Assembly (NCBI RefSeq): GCF_043290135.1
Contig: NC_134704.1
Coordinates: 8,799,501 to 8,863,500, forward strand
Direction: 5' to 3'
Source of the DNA: Rhipicephalus microplus
Taxonomy: Eukaryota; Arthropoda; Arachnida; Ixodida; Ixodidae
Length of the DNA: 64,000 nucleotides
The translations under genes and the position numbers were made by a program. Below the pieces are notes generated by a model that was given only the letters and a program-made list of their open reading frames with translations, searched no databases and was not told the origin of the DNA. Below, one piece after another: positions 25,401 through 39,400 of the stretch; positions within the stretch are counted from its first letter, which is position 1, and every line of letters begins with the position of its first letter.

Positions 25401-28400
25401 CTTCTTTTCCCTCTTATAACCACTTCTCTATCTCGAGTACAGTGACCTTTGAGTGCCCGGTAATACAACAGAATCGTTCCGGTAAAAGCCCAAGGCGTAC
25501 GATACTCCCCACCACGAGATAAGCGCGCGCATGCGTGAGCGTCTATCCACCCCCTCTCCGCGGGGCAAAGTACGCGTGGGAGATGAGAGCGCGTGGCGCC
25601 ACCAGCGCCACCACGTTCATTGCGCCGTCTCCTTAATACTAATAAAAACACGATAATTCCCCGAGATGCCCATCGCCAGCGGTAAGTGGTAGATATAAAT
25701 AGCTTGCCGTTTCAACGTTGAAGGAGGTTCTCCTTCGTGGCTCAGTGGCTAACGCCTCACGCTCACAATCAAGAGGTGGGAAGCCCAACTCTGTGCGCCG
25801 GAGTCTTGTTCTGGATTAATTTTCTTGCTTGCGTTTTGATACATATATAGATACGTATACATATACGGTGAATGACGGCCACACCAACGCCGGCGGCAAA
25901 ATCCAGCCGAGAGTGTCCATATAATTGCTATCGCAATAAATGCCGCAGGTGGCTTTTAGATAGAGAGATACTGTCAAAGTCACCTAAGTTCGCTAAGCAA
26001 TGCTTCAAATTTACGAAGTGTCCCTGCTGAAGGTGCGAGTCTAATTGTGACAAAGAATCTTGTGTCACAGTTTTATCGGAAAATTCGTTCCAATCCGCTA
26101 TCCTCCTCGGAACCGAAAAACACTTGAAATGGTTGACACGTGCAGTAAAACGCGCTTTTGCGCTTTTCACTACACGTGAGAACGGTACGAGTAAGCGCTA
26201 CATTAGCTTTCCGCCTTAGATGTACTACTCATTCATTGTATCAAATACGTCACGTTCGCTGAACAGTTTATCAAGCCTTAAAAAAAGTGCGCAGGAATAC
26301 GCCTTCTAGAGAGAGCACAAGATAGGCAAGTACCTTGGCAAGTCCTCTTGTCATTGTGAAGCACATATCCTTCGGGACAGGTGCATGAATAGGATCCCGG
26401 TTCGTTGACGCAGGTGCCGATGCACAGGCTTCCCCGACCTTTCCACATCTCACATTCATCCACGTCTGCACACAAAGAAAGCTCAGCACTTCTCGTCAAA
26501 CGATCTTAATCATAGCATTAAACTATTTTGTATTGTCTCCCTCCTAATTCATATGAATATAGCACACCACAACAAGGGCAAAGAAGACACACACACACGC
26601 ACACAGCGCTAATTTGCAACTCGAAGTTGCAAGTTAGCGCTGTGTGTGTGTCTTGTGTCCTTGTTGGGGCGCGCTAGACCCATACGATTCATGAACACCA
26701 AGCGACTATCCAGGCAACATGCCTTAGCGAATCTCGATCTTAGGCTTATCTGAACGTCTTATTTTATAAGTGCATTAAAACGCTTTCGACACCAAAGGAA
26801 ACTAAAAAAACTTGCCATAATTTACTCTAGTAGAACTCGCTGTTGGGGTAGTTTGTGCATGTTTTGATTCAATAGTCAACGTCGCGCCAAATGAACAACC
26901 ACACACAGAAAGAAACACACAGACACCACGAGCCCTCACTTACAACTGTTTATTCCTTGAGGAAACAGGCTAATATAAACTCATCCTTCGTCAACGCATG
27001 CAAAACAAGATCAGCCTTTCTCTTATTTAACCACACTATCGGACACATGCCCTCTAGATAACGTGTTTCTGACTCATGCAGGTTTAGTGACCTTTCGCGA
27101 ACAAACTTATTACCCCGTTATTTTATGTGATATGCCTCCAAAATGTTTCCGTGCAAACTAATTTGTACTACTTCCCAGGATCCTAATCTGCGTGAAGTCC
27201 AGCTGGTGTGCATACACAAGCTGTAACATGCTCGCTTACATGCGCACCATCCTTATTCTTTACCGTGAGAGCGTGTTCCCTCGCTCGATCAATGACGCAG
27301 CGCCCCGTGTGGCCGGCATGGCTATTCCCGTCTGATAGGGGAATTACAAAAACCACTCCAGTGACGCACTTCGTGAACAGCCACGCATGCTTCTTTTCGC
27401 AGCCTTTCAGCTGTTGAGCATGACTTCCATTGATGCGAGGGCACAACTTCGCCAGCTTGTTTGAAGTGGTGAACACCAGCGGTACACCATGCCGACTCGC
27501 CACCTTTTTTAGGTTGTGTGAAACCTTATAAATATAAGGTACCACTTCCGGCCGTTCTTTATTCTTTTGTGCTTCAGCCGGGCCTTTCTTTACCTTCTGC
27601 AGAAGGCATTCCACGTACAACCACATACAAAATCGAGCAAGGGAACCCAGCGACCTTCAAACTATCTAATTGTGCACTAAAACTAGACCGCATTAGATGC
27701 GGACACGACTTCTGAAGTGCGGTCACCAGGGAAAGCATTGCAATGCCCCTCTTCACGGTTTTCGAGTGGGCTGAACCAAAGGGTATAAGCTCCTTCTTCG
27801 CACGGGGTAAAGAAACCAGCAAACATGGTGGTCACAAAGGGTTAATTTTAAATCTAAAAACTGCAAGAGTTCATTGTCAGGAAGCTCATGTCTAAAGGAC
27901 AGGCCTTGGCTGCTCTGTCGAAAAGTCTTTAAGACATTTTCTACCATTACTTGGTTCGTCAAATCATCCCGTTTTTTTAGTAAGATCAGAAAATTGTCTA
28001 CGTATCTAAAGACTTTAAAAACCATGTCATTGCTAAAAACCTGCTCAAGTTTTTTGTCCACCTGTGAAAGAAATTGTTGCATAACAAAGGAGCAACACAT
28101 GACTCGATACAATTTTCTTGACGCTGCATATAAACTTTACCCTCATATGACACAAAGGTGGAGGCAAGATAGGCTTCCAGCAATGATAAAAACCTATCTG
28201 CAAGCATGCATACTGAACCTTGAAAGTCAATATTTCGATGCACATCAATACAGGTCATCACTGCCTTAAAGAGAGCATCATGTGGCACAGAATTAAAAAA
28301 AAATCCTCTATGTTGTCTGAGAATGCAAAACCAATATTGTGGTTATCCTGGAGCCACTCAACTATTCAGACTTCTTGATCAGGAACGCATCAGTAACACT

Positions 28401-31400
28401 AAGCAAGTTGAGCTTACTTGTCAGAAAGCGGCTGACGCTTCTTTGCCACAATTCTTTCTCACTTACAATCACCCTAAACGGAATGCTCGGTTTACGCGCC
28501 TTTGCCGTGAAGAAAATATCGAGCGCCTCCCTCTTGCTTCTAGCTATTTCTTTCGCCAAATCATCAAGCGAATACCGTCTACACAGCTCTAACATCTCCC
28601 CCTTGGCTCAGGCCCCATTTAGCTTTACTGAGACAAAGCTCTTCATAGCAGCTTCTCTAGCTTGTCCACGAAGTGTGCCACTGGAGGGGTTTATGAAATT
28701 CTCCTATCGGACGGGAATAGCTATGTTGGCCACACGGGGCGCTGCGTCAATGATCGAGCATGGGAACAGGCTCGCATGGTAAAGAATAAGGACGGTGTGC
28801 ATGCAAGCGAGCATGTTACAGCTTGTGGATGCACACCAGACTTCACGCAGATTGGGATTCTGGGAAGAAGTATAAAAAAGTTAGCACGGGAAATTTTGGA
28901 GGCATATCACATTAAAATACGGGGTAATAAGTTTGTTAGCGAAACTTCACAAAACCTGTATGAGTCAGAAACACGTAATCTAGAGACTCTAGCATGTGTC
29001 CGATTGCGTGATTAAGTAAGAGAAAGGCTGATCATGTTGCGCATGTGTCGACGATGTATGGGTTTATATTAGCCTGTTTCCTCAAAAAATAAACAGTTGT
29101 AAGTGAGTGCCCCTGGTGTCTATGTGTGTTTCTTTCTCTGTGTGGTTGTTCATTCGGCGCGACTTTGACTATTTAATCAAAACTTGCCAAAATGGCCAAA
29201 ATCATTCTCACGTACTTTTTGAATAAAACAGTACAAATAAAACGGTGCCTTTACTTCAATGAACTAACGTTTCTTTATTTTTTCTGTTTGCATGTAAAGA
29301 TATTGCATACGCGGTATCAGAGGGGGCAATGCAATGAAAGGTGAGGTACAATGAGAAGAGCAGGAATAAAATACATTAAAAAAGTAAGGGCAAGTGGTGC
29401 CATATCACACAAAAAACACAGCTACAACAAATATCGTCATAATTGGTTCCACCTGCGACCATTTTTTGTCGATGACGAGTATGTCATCATTGGTCATTTT
29501 GCTAGAACCTCTAACGAGAACTACACTCGTCAACGGTGACGATCATAGAGTTTTCTAAAATTAACTGGAGGGGACTGTCACCGTGCTTGTTCAGCGACCA
29601 TGGGAATGATGGGTCGTGCACGGATTTGCGTAGTCTTCGTACTTGCGGGCGGTGAATCATACTCGCGGCTTCGCTTATTTTTGGTTTTGGTTTGGCTTTG
29701 AAGTAAAGAACGAACCCTTTTGAACTTCGTGACCCGATTCGAAATGGTAAGCCTTAAAGAATAAGGCGGTGAAGTGCAACCGCTTAACATTTGCTGTTTT
29801 TTGTTTAGCGAGAAAACAGTCCCAAGCCACACGAACACACATGGAGCCAGAAGCAGGCCAGAAGTACGAAGATTAGACAAATGTGTGTACTACCCATCAT
29901 TCCCGTGCTCGCTGAAGCGCCATGCGTTGTATCTCCCGTAGACACTAGCGCAAGAGTTCCCTCTGGTGTGTATTAGGAAACTCTGTGGTCACGATATGGT
30001 CACGATGGACGTACACCTGCTTACTGGAAACAAATGACTCACGCCTCCACCTTCACCCATTAATTGTTGCCGCTGCTGATGTGATTATAGTTGATGTCCT
30101 TCTGGGCTCAGTAATAGCTTCATGTTGTTGGCAGAGATGCTGTGAAAGCACTATGCGTGCGCTAGATTATATAGTAATAAAATAATTGCTGGGGCTTACC
30201 CTCCGAAAACCACCATATCATTATGAGAAACGGCCGCAGTAGAGGGGTCCGGACATTTCGACTGCCTAGGGTTCCTCAACGTGCATCTAAACATGCGGGC
30301 GTCAATAATCTTCGCCTCCACCAAAAACTCCCCGCCCTCTTGCGGTTAGCAGTCGATCTCGCGACATGAGGGTGTGTTCTGGAATGCTCGAACACAGGTC
30401 GCATTCACATGCAGCATGACTTGTAGCAACCTAAATTGCTAGCGAAATCTTGGAAATTCACACTGATTTTGTTGAAGGGCAGATCTTTAGGAACAGTAAC
30501 ACTCAAAACAAGCAGCGTTCTTCATCAGTTCCGTATCTCGAGTTGCATAATTTCTACTTTTCGTGAATCATATATGAGATCTAACAGACAATAATGCCAA
30601 GGAATGTATAGGGGAAGTTATTGGAACAAATGTAATGTAAATAAGAAGAAAGAAAGGTGGGAGAAAAAATAACCAGCCGTGAGCAGGAATCAAACCTGCG
30701 ACCTTCTAATAACGCGTTCGATGATCTAACCACTGAGCTATCACAGCGGCCTTCCCCCAACCCACTTTTTGGGGTTTATATGTGAATGTAAACGTGGGAG
30801 TGTCACGTGACAGTGTAAGTGTAATAAGTTCACGTGCTACGTGACGCAACACAGGCTTATAAAATGGTGTTCCACACTCGCCGCTTGGCTACAGATGGCG
30901 CTGACTGACACTTTATTTCTTCACATTTACATTACCAATCGGTCTGATAGGTTCCCCTATACTTTCCTTGGCAATATTGTATATATAATGGCCTCCTATC
31001 GCCCCATCGCGCTTGCCAGCTGTTTTGGAAAGGTGATGGAGAGAATGGTGCTGACTCGCCTGGAGTGGTACTTGGAACATAACAATATATACCCCGATGC
31101 TTTGACCGGCTTTCGACGAGGACGGTCTTCCATAGACAATGTTGTTGATCTTGTCACGTCTGTACAACAGCAGAAGAGCCTAAAGAGATTATCAGCGGCA
31201 CTTTTCTTGGATATTAAGGCTGCATACGACAATGTATTACATGAAACCATCCTGGACGCCTTGGGCAGCATTGGATTGGGAGGCCGCGTTTACCAATGGA
31301 TCTACAGCTATTCGAAGGACAGAACCTTCTTCGTTCAGACAGAAGATGGCGCAACAAGGCAACATCATACTTATCGCGGCGTACCTCAAGGTGGGGTCCT

Positions 31401-33363
31401 AAGCCCCATACTTTTCAACCTTGCGCTCATCGGCCTCATTGACGTCCTGCCACACTCCGTACATCTGTCGATATACGCGGACGACATCTGCATCTGGGCA
31501 TCAGGGGTCACGCGTCTACACGTACGAGCCAGGCTTCAGACAGCGGCTACACTGACGTCAAACTACCTTCAAGGACGAGGACTGGAGCTGTCATATGAGA
31601 AATGCTCACTAGTTGCGTTTACGCGCAAGACAATGACGCCATACCGCATCAGAATTAATGGACACACAATCAGCTATCAAAAGACTCACCGTTTCCTGGG
31701 AGTAATAATAGATCGTGATTTGTCTTGGAGCCCTCATATCGCTTACATGAAGAAGAAACTGACCATGATCACCCACGTCCTAAGGTTTCTTGCGGGAAAA
31801 TCATGGGGTGCATCGGTACGAGCCATGCTTCAACTGTATGCTACACTTTTTCTTGGCTTCATGCACTACAGCCTACCTGTGCTTGGCAAGGCCCGCATAA
31901 CAAACGTACACGTCCTCCAGTCATTACAAACTCAAGCACTGAGAATATGCCTCGGGCTGCCGAGATGCGCATCCTCAGCAGCGACTGTCGCAATCGCTCA
32001 TGAACACCCTGTCACAACCTACATTCGTGTCGATGCTTTAAGAACGCACATAAGACATGTCACCCGGATTCAATCGCATCACCTCGCCTCCCTTCCAACT
32101 TCCAGGCCATGCTCTGCGTTCTGCTCTATTATTGCCCCACATCGCACGGTGATTCCCACGAACTTCACGCACGCAGCAAGACCGTCGTTACCATTGTGGT
32201 GTCTACATCCACTGGAAGCCCTGATAACCATCCCCGGAATGCAAAAGAAGAAAAATTTGTCAAATTTGGCCCTAAAACAAACAATATTACTGTTTCTGCA
32301 TGAGAAACACAGTGGACGCATTCACATTTACACGGATGGGTCGGTCACTTCAACAAGTTCAACAGGCGCAGTGGTGATTCCGGAGAAATCCATAACGATA
32401 AAGTTCAGGACCTCGCATCTGACATCATCCACGGCGGCAGAACTCGCCGCCATTCGTGCCGCTCTGGAGTTCCTAGTTGAAGAACCGCAACAGACATGGT
32501 CAATATTTTCCGACTCCAAAGCAGCTCTCCAGGGAATCGCCTCGCCATATCGTCATGGACCAAACGAACAGCTAATTGCTGAAAAACGACTGCTCCATCA
32601 CCGAGCTATAGAGAAACAACATGACGTAGCGTATCAATGGATACCATGCCACTGCAGCATTGATGGAGACGACCGTGCAGATGAAGCAGCCCGAACTGCT
32701 CATGATGATGCCCCTTGTGTAGCTATACCATTATCAAGAACGGACGCCGCTGCAAGGCTTCGATCACTTGCACGAGAACTGACACTCGCTCAGTGGAATT
32801 CACCGGCATTCACCAACGTCCGCCTTCATAATTTGGACCCACACCTACAGCTCCGTCTTCCATCAGGAATAACCAGAGCAGAGGAGACACTTTTGTGCCG
32901 TCTGTGGATTGGGGTGGCCTTTACAGATGCTTATTCGTTTCGAATCGGAATGGCCAGAAGCCCGACATGTGACAACTGTGGCTGCGCAGAGACTTTCTCC
33001 CATCTTCTCTGCGAGTGTCCCCGCTTCAGCGTGCCAAGAAAAGAACTGTTAAAAGCTTTAGATAGAATAGACAATCGCCAATTGTTGGAAGAAAGGGTAT
33101 TAGGACACTGGCCTAGACCGTCCTCTGCACGCAAGGCATTGAGAGCGTTGTTGCGCTTTCTGCGGGCAAGCGGTCTTAGAGACAGACTGTAAACAGCGTC
33201 GTGGATCGTCTGATGACCTTCCCTCTCCTTTTTTTTACAACGTCTCTTTTCTCTCATCTTTTATCCCCCTTAACCCCTTCCCCCGTACAGGGTAGCCAGC
33301 CGGTCTGAGAACTGGCTAACCTCCCTGTCCTTCCTCATTTATTCCTCCTTCCTCCCCCTTCCT

Positions 33364-33454
<91 letters not shown>

Positions 33455-36400
33455 TGCTGGGACGGTCGCTGCGTTCAAGCGCATCATTACGTGCATACGG
33501 AAGAAGTGCCTCTTACCCACGCATGTCCTCTGGTCTTCGGCGAGGCGGAATCCTTTCCTGCAGATGCATTGGTACGAGCCCCAGGTGTTGATGCACGAAT
33601 GGTCGCATGAGTGTGAGTTGTCTTGGCATTCGTTGATATCTGAACGCGCCGGTAAGTACAGAGCATAATCTGTCATTGGTACTTTGAAAAATGAGCACAG
33701 AAGAAGCTAGTTTACTTCATACAGTGACTTAGCATAGCACCTGTAACAGAAATCTGGTAGAGTAGGCAAACCTCTGGTTTGTGGCGTGGTATTCTATCGA
33801 GCTCCTCTTTGGCGTGCCCGCATTTTAATAGGAGCAAAATGCAAGGGAGACATTCGAACACGACTGCACCGGGAGCATCCTTAAGATGTTTTTAATGGTA
33901 CCACCCACTCCTTCAACCGCGCGGCATGGTAGCGTGTAATATGAGCGAAAAGCAAAGGGATGCAGTTAACGTTTCGCAAGCGCACAAAGCATACCTGTGT
34001 GAATGCCGTCTTATACGCTTTTCACTTAAATAGCTTTACACCCATAGGTGCACGTCCGCACAGAACGGGTGGGGCTAAAGGGCTTCAAATAAAGAACCTT
34101 GCGCACGCTTGTGGATATTCACGTCATCTGCGTGACCATGTGTTCAGGCGAACATTGTGAAGTTTATCGCCGTACTGGTGGCGGGTCTCCTATAGAGTGC
34201 AGTACCATGCCCTGGGGTGAACGTTCGTGTGGTATTAATGGAGAACTGCAAGGTTGTACAAGTCAGTGTGAAAGGACACGAAGATATGGTCCCGTAAACG
34301 AGTTCAACATAAAGTTCAACAAATATTGAAGCTGCGCATGTACGCCAAAACTGGGCTTTATGAGCGTAGAAATTGGTCGCCGCGCGTGAATAACTGCTTT
34401 GCTTCTTTTTATAGTAGGGTTCACAAGCTCATCTCGGGCATCGAGCAGAATATAGTACCGCTAGGGCTTGGTCAGGGAAGAGTGCAAGAGCTGGGGGGTG
34501 GGGGGAGGGGTGGCAGAGGGGTAGCTGTAAACACTGTCAGCAAACATTAACAATGTAAAAAATCTGATATCTCATAAGCGAGTCATTTATGAGAAATATT
34601 TGGTGGCAGGATTTCATTTAACAACATGTTGATACCGATCTCCAAGATGAATAAAATCTGGACACCGATTCGGAAGTGTAATTTTTGTTTCACGGTTACG
34701 CTTCAGCGCATGGTGACCACATCGGTTGCCTGGCAAAAACAACAGTGCCTTAAATCAATTGTGCCTGTGTATCACACTGACGTACATTTGAAAATATATA
34801 AGGAACGAATATAGGCATGTTCGCACCACGGGCAGCAAGCGAGAGGTTCGCGGGCCACGTGTTTGACTTCATAATTCGGATCCTCGAAAGATTGACAGTG
34901 ATATCTCGCTCCAAGAAATCAACAAATTTTGTTTGTCCCCGCCATGAAGTTCCCTCGTAATTCAATTCAATCGTGCCGTAGAAGTTCAGCCAAGCTTTAC
35001 CTATGCAGGTACGTTCATCGTAGCCCGTCTTGAATCCAGGATTGCAGTCACACGTGTAGGAACCCGGTGTGTTAATGCACTGGGAGTTGACGGAGCAGAC
35101 TCGGCCCGCAAAGCGCGTGCACTCGTCGATGTCTGCGCGTAGAGAATAAACTCGTCAGTCTCATGCGGGAAGGACACCCGGGACAACAGTTGATGCTAGA
35201 TCATTGGCCTCGGCTTTTTTGGCCTGAAAAACAGTAGAAGGGGCAATCCAACCTTTACCTTGTGAAAAGCTGATTTATTTCATGTTTACTTATCAAGGCA
35301 ACCTGAGGCCTATTTTAGGCGAAAGGCAGCAGGGATGAGCTTGAAAGTGTAAACACAATCCGTCTGTCCATTCATCCATCCACCCACCCACCCACCATGG
35401 GATGCAATGAACTCGAAAGAAGCAAACCCTTATGTACTCTTTCGAAAAGAGTTTTGCGTCACTTGCAGAGAAGGAATTCGTACTGTGGTAGCGGCGCCAA
35501 GTGCAGCGCTAGCAGTTATTTTCTGTTATACCCTCTTACGTAGCTTTGCGACAAATATGCTCAGTGACTGCACTCGCGAAGACCTACACTTTTAGTGCGT
35601 AACCATGCTATGAGGATAAACTCAGCAAATAAAACAATACAGCTTTATTGTTAGCCCTGCTGACTCGACACTTGGCCCTCATAGCCAGAGAACATTATAG
35701 AAAAAAAAGTTCTGTGCTTTTTTTAGACTCACTGACCTTCACAATCCCGGAAGGAGTTCATGCGGAACCCGACGGGGCATTCACACGAGTAGCTGCCGGG
35801 TATGTTGTTGCACGTCTGGTTCTCCCGGCAATCGTGAGTGTTGGTGGCGCACTCGTCGATGTCTGCGGAGTCGTTGCACGGACAGCAGAAAACAAACGGA
35901 CACTGCCAATGTTGCCACTTTGTTACTATGATAAAAGATATGCGAGCTCGTACATTTCCATCTTGTTCACCTCAGCAAAAGGAACATGATATATCGAGCA
36001 GAGAGGGCCGAAGTTGAATTCACAGATGATATTTAGTATTACGAGACCCACTGTCGTGGAGGTCACCGAACATTTATTAAGGAGACTTTTTAAGCCCAGC
36101 GTTGAACCGTCCTTCGCGAACACCAAACTCCACGCAGCGTTGACGTCACCGCGCGTTGCCTAGCAACCGGTGGCACAGCTTTGCATTCGCGCCTGCTTTG
36201 CGAGCCTAGGTAAGGCTCCACCGCGCTCCTGCGCACTACAACGCATGCACTGCTACGTCACCGCGACGCATCTGCACTTCGCCCAGCCCACCCACTTCGA
36301 CAATCCGCGCAACCAATTTGCTCCGCCAGTCGTGACGAGAATCAGGGCTGTCCAAGTTCTGCGCCCACATCCCCAGGGCACGTGGCGGGACACCTGCCAC

Positions 36401-39400
36401 ACGCAAGCGGAGGGCAAAAGAGCGTCGATACGCTCTTTCACCCTCCACTTGCATGAGGCAGGTGTCCTGCCCCGTGTGGTGCGGCTGTGCGGAAAGCGTG
36501 TGCACAGGAGCCGAGCTTGCAGGCCGCCTTTGACGATGTCTTGGAAGACGATCTTACGTTGGCCTTGCTCATTGCGAGGTCACTACAGAGCTACGCCGTG
36601 GACGTCAACCACGACGAACGGCTGCGGAGGGAGTCGTCGAAAGCCTTTACTGAGAAGTGGAACAGCCACATGCTGATTGAAGATTCAAAACTTGGGCTTA
36701 AACTCGAAACTCCAGCAGCAGCTAGGTACGGACCAGCTCCGCTTTGTCTTTAGTGAGGCGCCACCAGTGCCAGCTACCTCCGCTTGTTTTGTTGTTATTT
36801 CAATTGAACGAACGCCACAGAAGCACCACCATTTTGTTGCCTCTGTGGTCAAAGTAAAAAAAGCAGCTCCTATTTCATCTTTTATTCCTCTTCCCTGTGG
36901 CAGCGTGTCTCATAACCTGCAGAAAGTAAGACTATCTTGCTTTTCCTAATCATAGCTACTAACTAGATAAATACATGCCACTATTGCTCAGCCTGAGCGC
37001 ATGCGATGAATCAGAAAACTAATACGCTCTATTGCACATTGAACGGTGTTTGTACAAAGGAACTGCCATGTCGTCATACAAACACGCATGACATAGAATA
37101 ATTATTTTGCAATCGCCTGCATCAGCATGACATAAATATGAAAGCACACAACGGAGTACAGTGACTCACTGGATTTGTTTATCTTCATTTTCGACTTGAT
37201 ACTGTACTATTTCGTATTGCTTGGCCTTCTATTTATTCTTCGCTTTCCCTTTCTATTCTCGCTTATATCTCAATGTTCACTTCATTTGTGGCATATTATC
37301 TCGCAAATACCTCATTACCACAATCCAACTGCACTGAATACTAACCATTGTTTGTCTTCGTTTTGAGCTATACCGGATAAGCCTGGCTTTTCCTTATCTT
37401 TACTGCATAGCACGTCAATGCAAGGTGTCAACGGGGCTTTTCGGCAACGAATAATGCATGTCATACTACTGCTTGTCCTTCGTTTTAGTAATACCGCTGT
37501 ATAGAACAAGGCAAATGGTTATTTATAAAAAGATACCTTCCCCCCTGAAGCATTAAAGGCAGGTTTTATTCAACCGCTTTGTAGTCCCAAGGACTCAATT
37601 TATAATGCCGTCGATGGCCTGCAATGCCGTACTGGGGCGTTGTGTTTGACTTTCGATAATTATTGCACATAGGATCCTATAACGACATAATTGATAGTCT
37701 ACCTAAGCATCTTTTATAATGTTTCAGGTGGAGGCCAATTCGTGATCGCTTACCACTGGTGTTCAAGAAGAAATGTAGAATACTAGGTGCACACGTTTCA
37801 GCTGATTCGATATCGTGCCCATAAATGACACCTAGTTTGCCAGTTTTGGTTGTCATTTGAACTTTTCAAGCACCTCTTCTTTTTTAATGGTCCTAGGGTG
37901 TTGAAGATGTTAAAACCACATCACAATTACGGTGCGGGTAATGAATGGTAACATTTTTAATACATTTTCAGCACCTTCGGGCGAAAGAAGGAGACGAAAA
38001 GGTTGAAATTTCTCAGGAAACGGTGACGCAAGTTTCATTTATGGGCACAATATCGAATCATCTGTAACGTGCAACAACACTTAGTATACATCACTGCATT
38101 GTGCACACAAGTGGTAAGTGAGCATGCATCAGCCTTTACCCTAAATGTCATAAGAAGTGCTTAGGTAAACTATAGTTTAATTTTATCGTTAATTATTATT
38201 AAGAATCTGTGTATTCATTGCCAAAACCAAACACATCGGCCCAATGCTGTGTTGCAGGCCATTGATTGCGTTATAGTTCTGCACCTTGGAACTATAAAGC
38301 AGTTGAATGTAGCCTGTCCTTTAATCGCCCAAAGGGGAAGCTATATACCGTTCTACAAAATTAGCACTACAGCCATTTTGACGTTATATACAGCATTATC
38401 ACTAAACCAAGCGACAAGCAGTTGCATGAGATGCATTATTCGTTGCCGAAAAGCCCTGCTGATACGTTGCGCTCACATTTAATGCAGTAGAGATGAGGCA
38501 AAGGCAGGCTTTCTACTACCTTGTGGCTGTGCAGATGTGAACTTCCTGCTTGTCTTACTAATAAACCACGCTACGCAGCAATCTATAAGCCATACTTTTA
38601 CTTAAGCCACAACACTGCGAAAATTAGGCCTCATTATGTGTCAAAATTTTGTCTTTCTTAACCTTGCCACAATATTCTGGCAAAGTTTTTGCATCATTCG
38701 CTCCCAGAGCATATTAATAATTGAACATAGGAACATATAGGTAAACAAGAATTGTAAATATATTTGAGGAAAAAAAATTTCTGCTTTTTAGAGAAAACGC
38801 TGGACATGTAGTATATTTTAACTTTTCGTCAAGAAGAAAAAAAGGCTAAAATTAAATACATAATCTATCATAGTGTTCAACGAGTAACATGTTAATATTA
38901 AGGAAAACGTTGGTTCGTAGTAATTTCTTGAACCAGTAATTCTGTATAACTTAAAGCGCGACACATTTTCACATGGTTGCCCAAAGTTTGAAGCACCCTC
39001 TAGGCAACACAGACTTTTTTCTTTTTTTGAGAAATATAGCGTCTCAATACCTACGTCTGAATAGCCATGGTCGAAAATTGACCGGGTGCACTTGATATAG
39101 AATGACTTAGTATGGAATGAATGTAAGAGAAAGTGAGAACAGCCGATTAGTTCTGTAATATTGCGGCGCTTGTCACGTGCATTTTGATACAATCTACCGG
39201 CGCTATTTGAAGATACCGGTATGTTTGTTAACGCGTACCTAGGCACTGGTTCCCCTGCGAATTAGGCTCGAATCCCGGCGTGCAGCTGAGTAGGCTCTCG
39301 CAATGGTAGGAGCCCACGGTGTTGATGCACCGATGGTAGCGACCACACAAGCTGCGGTTGTGGGCGCATTCGTTGATGTCTGCGAGGAAACAGGAAGACG

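Larger units (their letters stand above)
26861..29183. mobile_element. Penelope-like element with inverted terminal copies
   Basis: Minus strand from about 28654 to 26861: RT, linker, GIY-YIG endonuclease and 3' sequence. A second, plus-strand copy of only the endonuclease and 3' sequence occupies about 28655-29183. The two outer ends are inverted repeats of roughly 525 bp: both finish with tgtttcctc..aataaacag, a gtgtgtttctttct stretch and attgaatcaaaac/atttaatcaaaac. Known: Penelope-like elements carry RT plus GIY-YIG and often insert with partial tandem or inverted copies. Confidence 0.8.

Noticed and set aside
29521..29545. VDEC-like string on the minus strand suggesting another EGF exon
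   Set aside because: A stop follows within a few codons and no further cysteine spacing or acceptor is present.
30841..30987. N-terminal part of the 783-codon frame
   Set aside because: It lies in host flank upstream of the LINE truncation point and of the target duplication.
36170..36676. 168-codon plus-strand frame in intron 10
   Set aside because: It crosses the fold-back, starts with a non-ATG codon and differs from the frame with better composition at 36523-36725.
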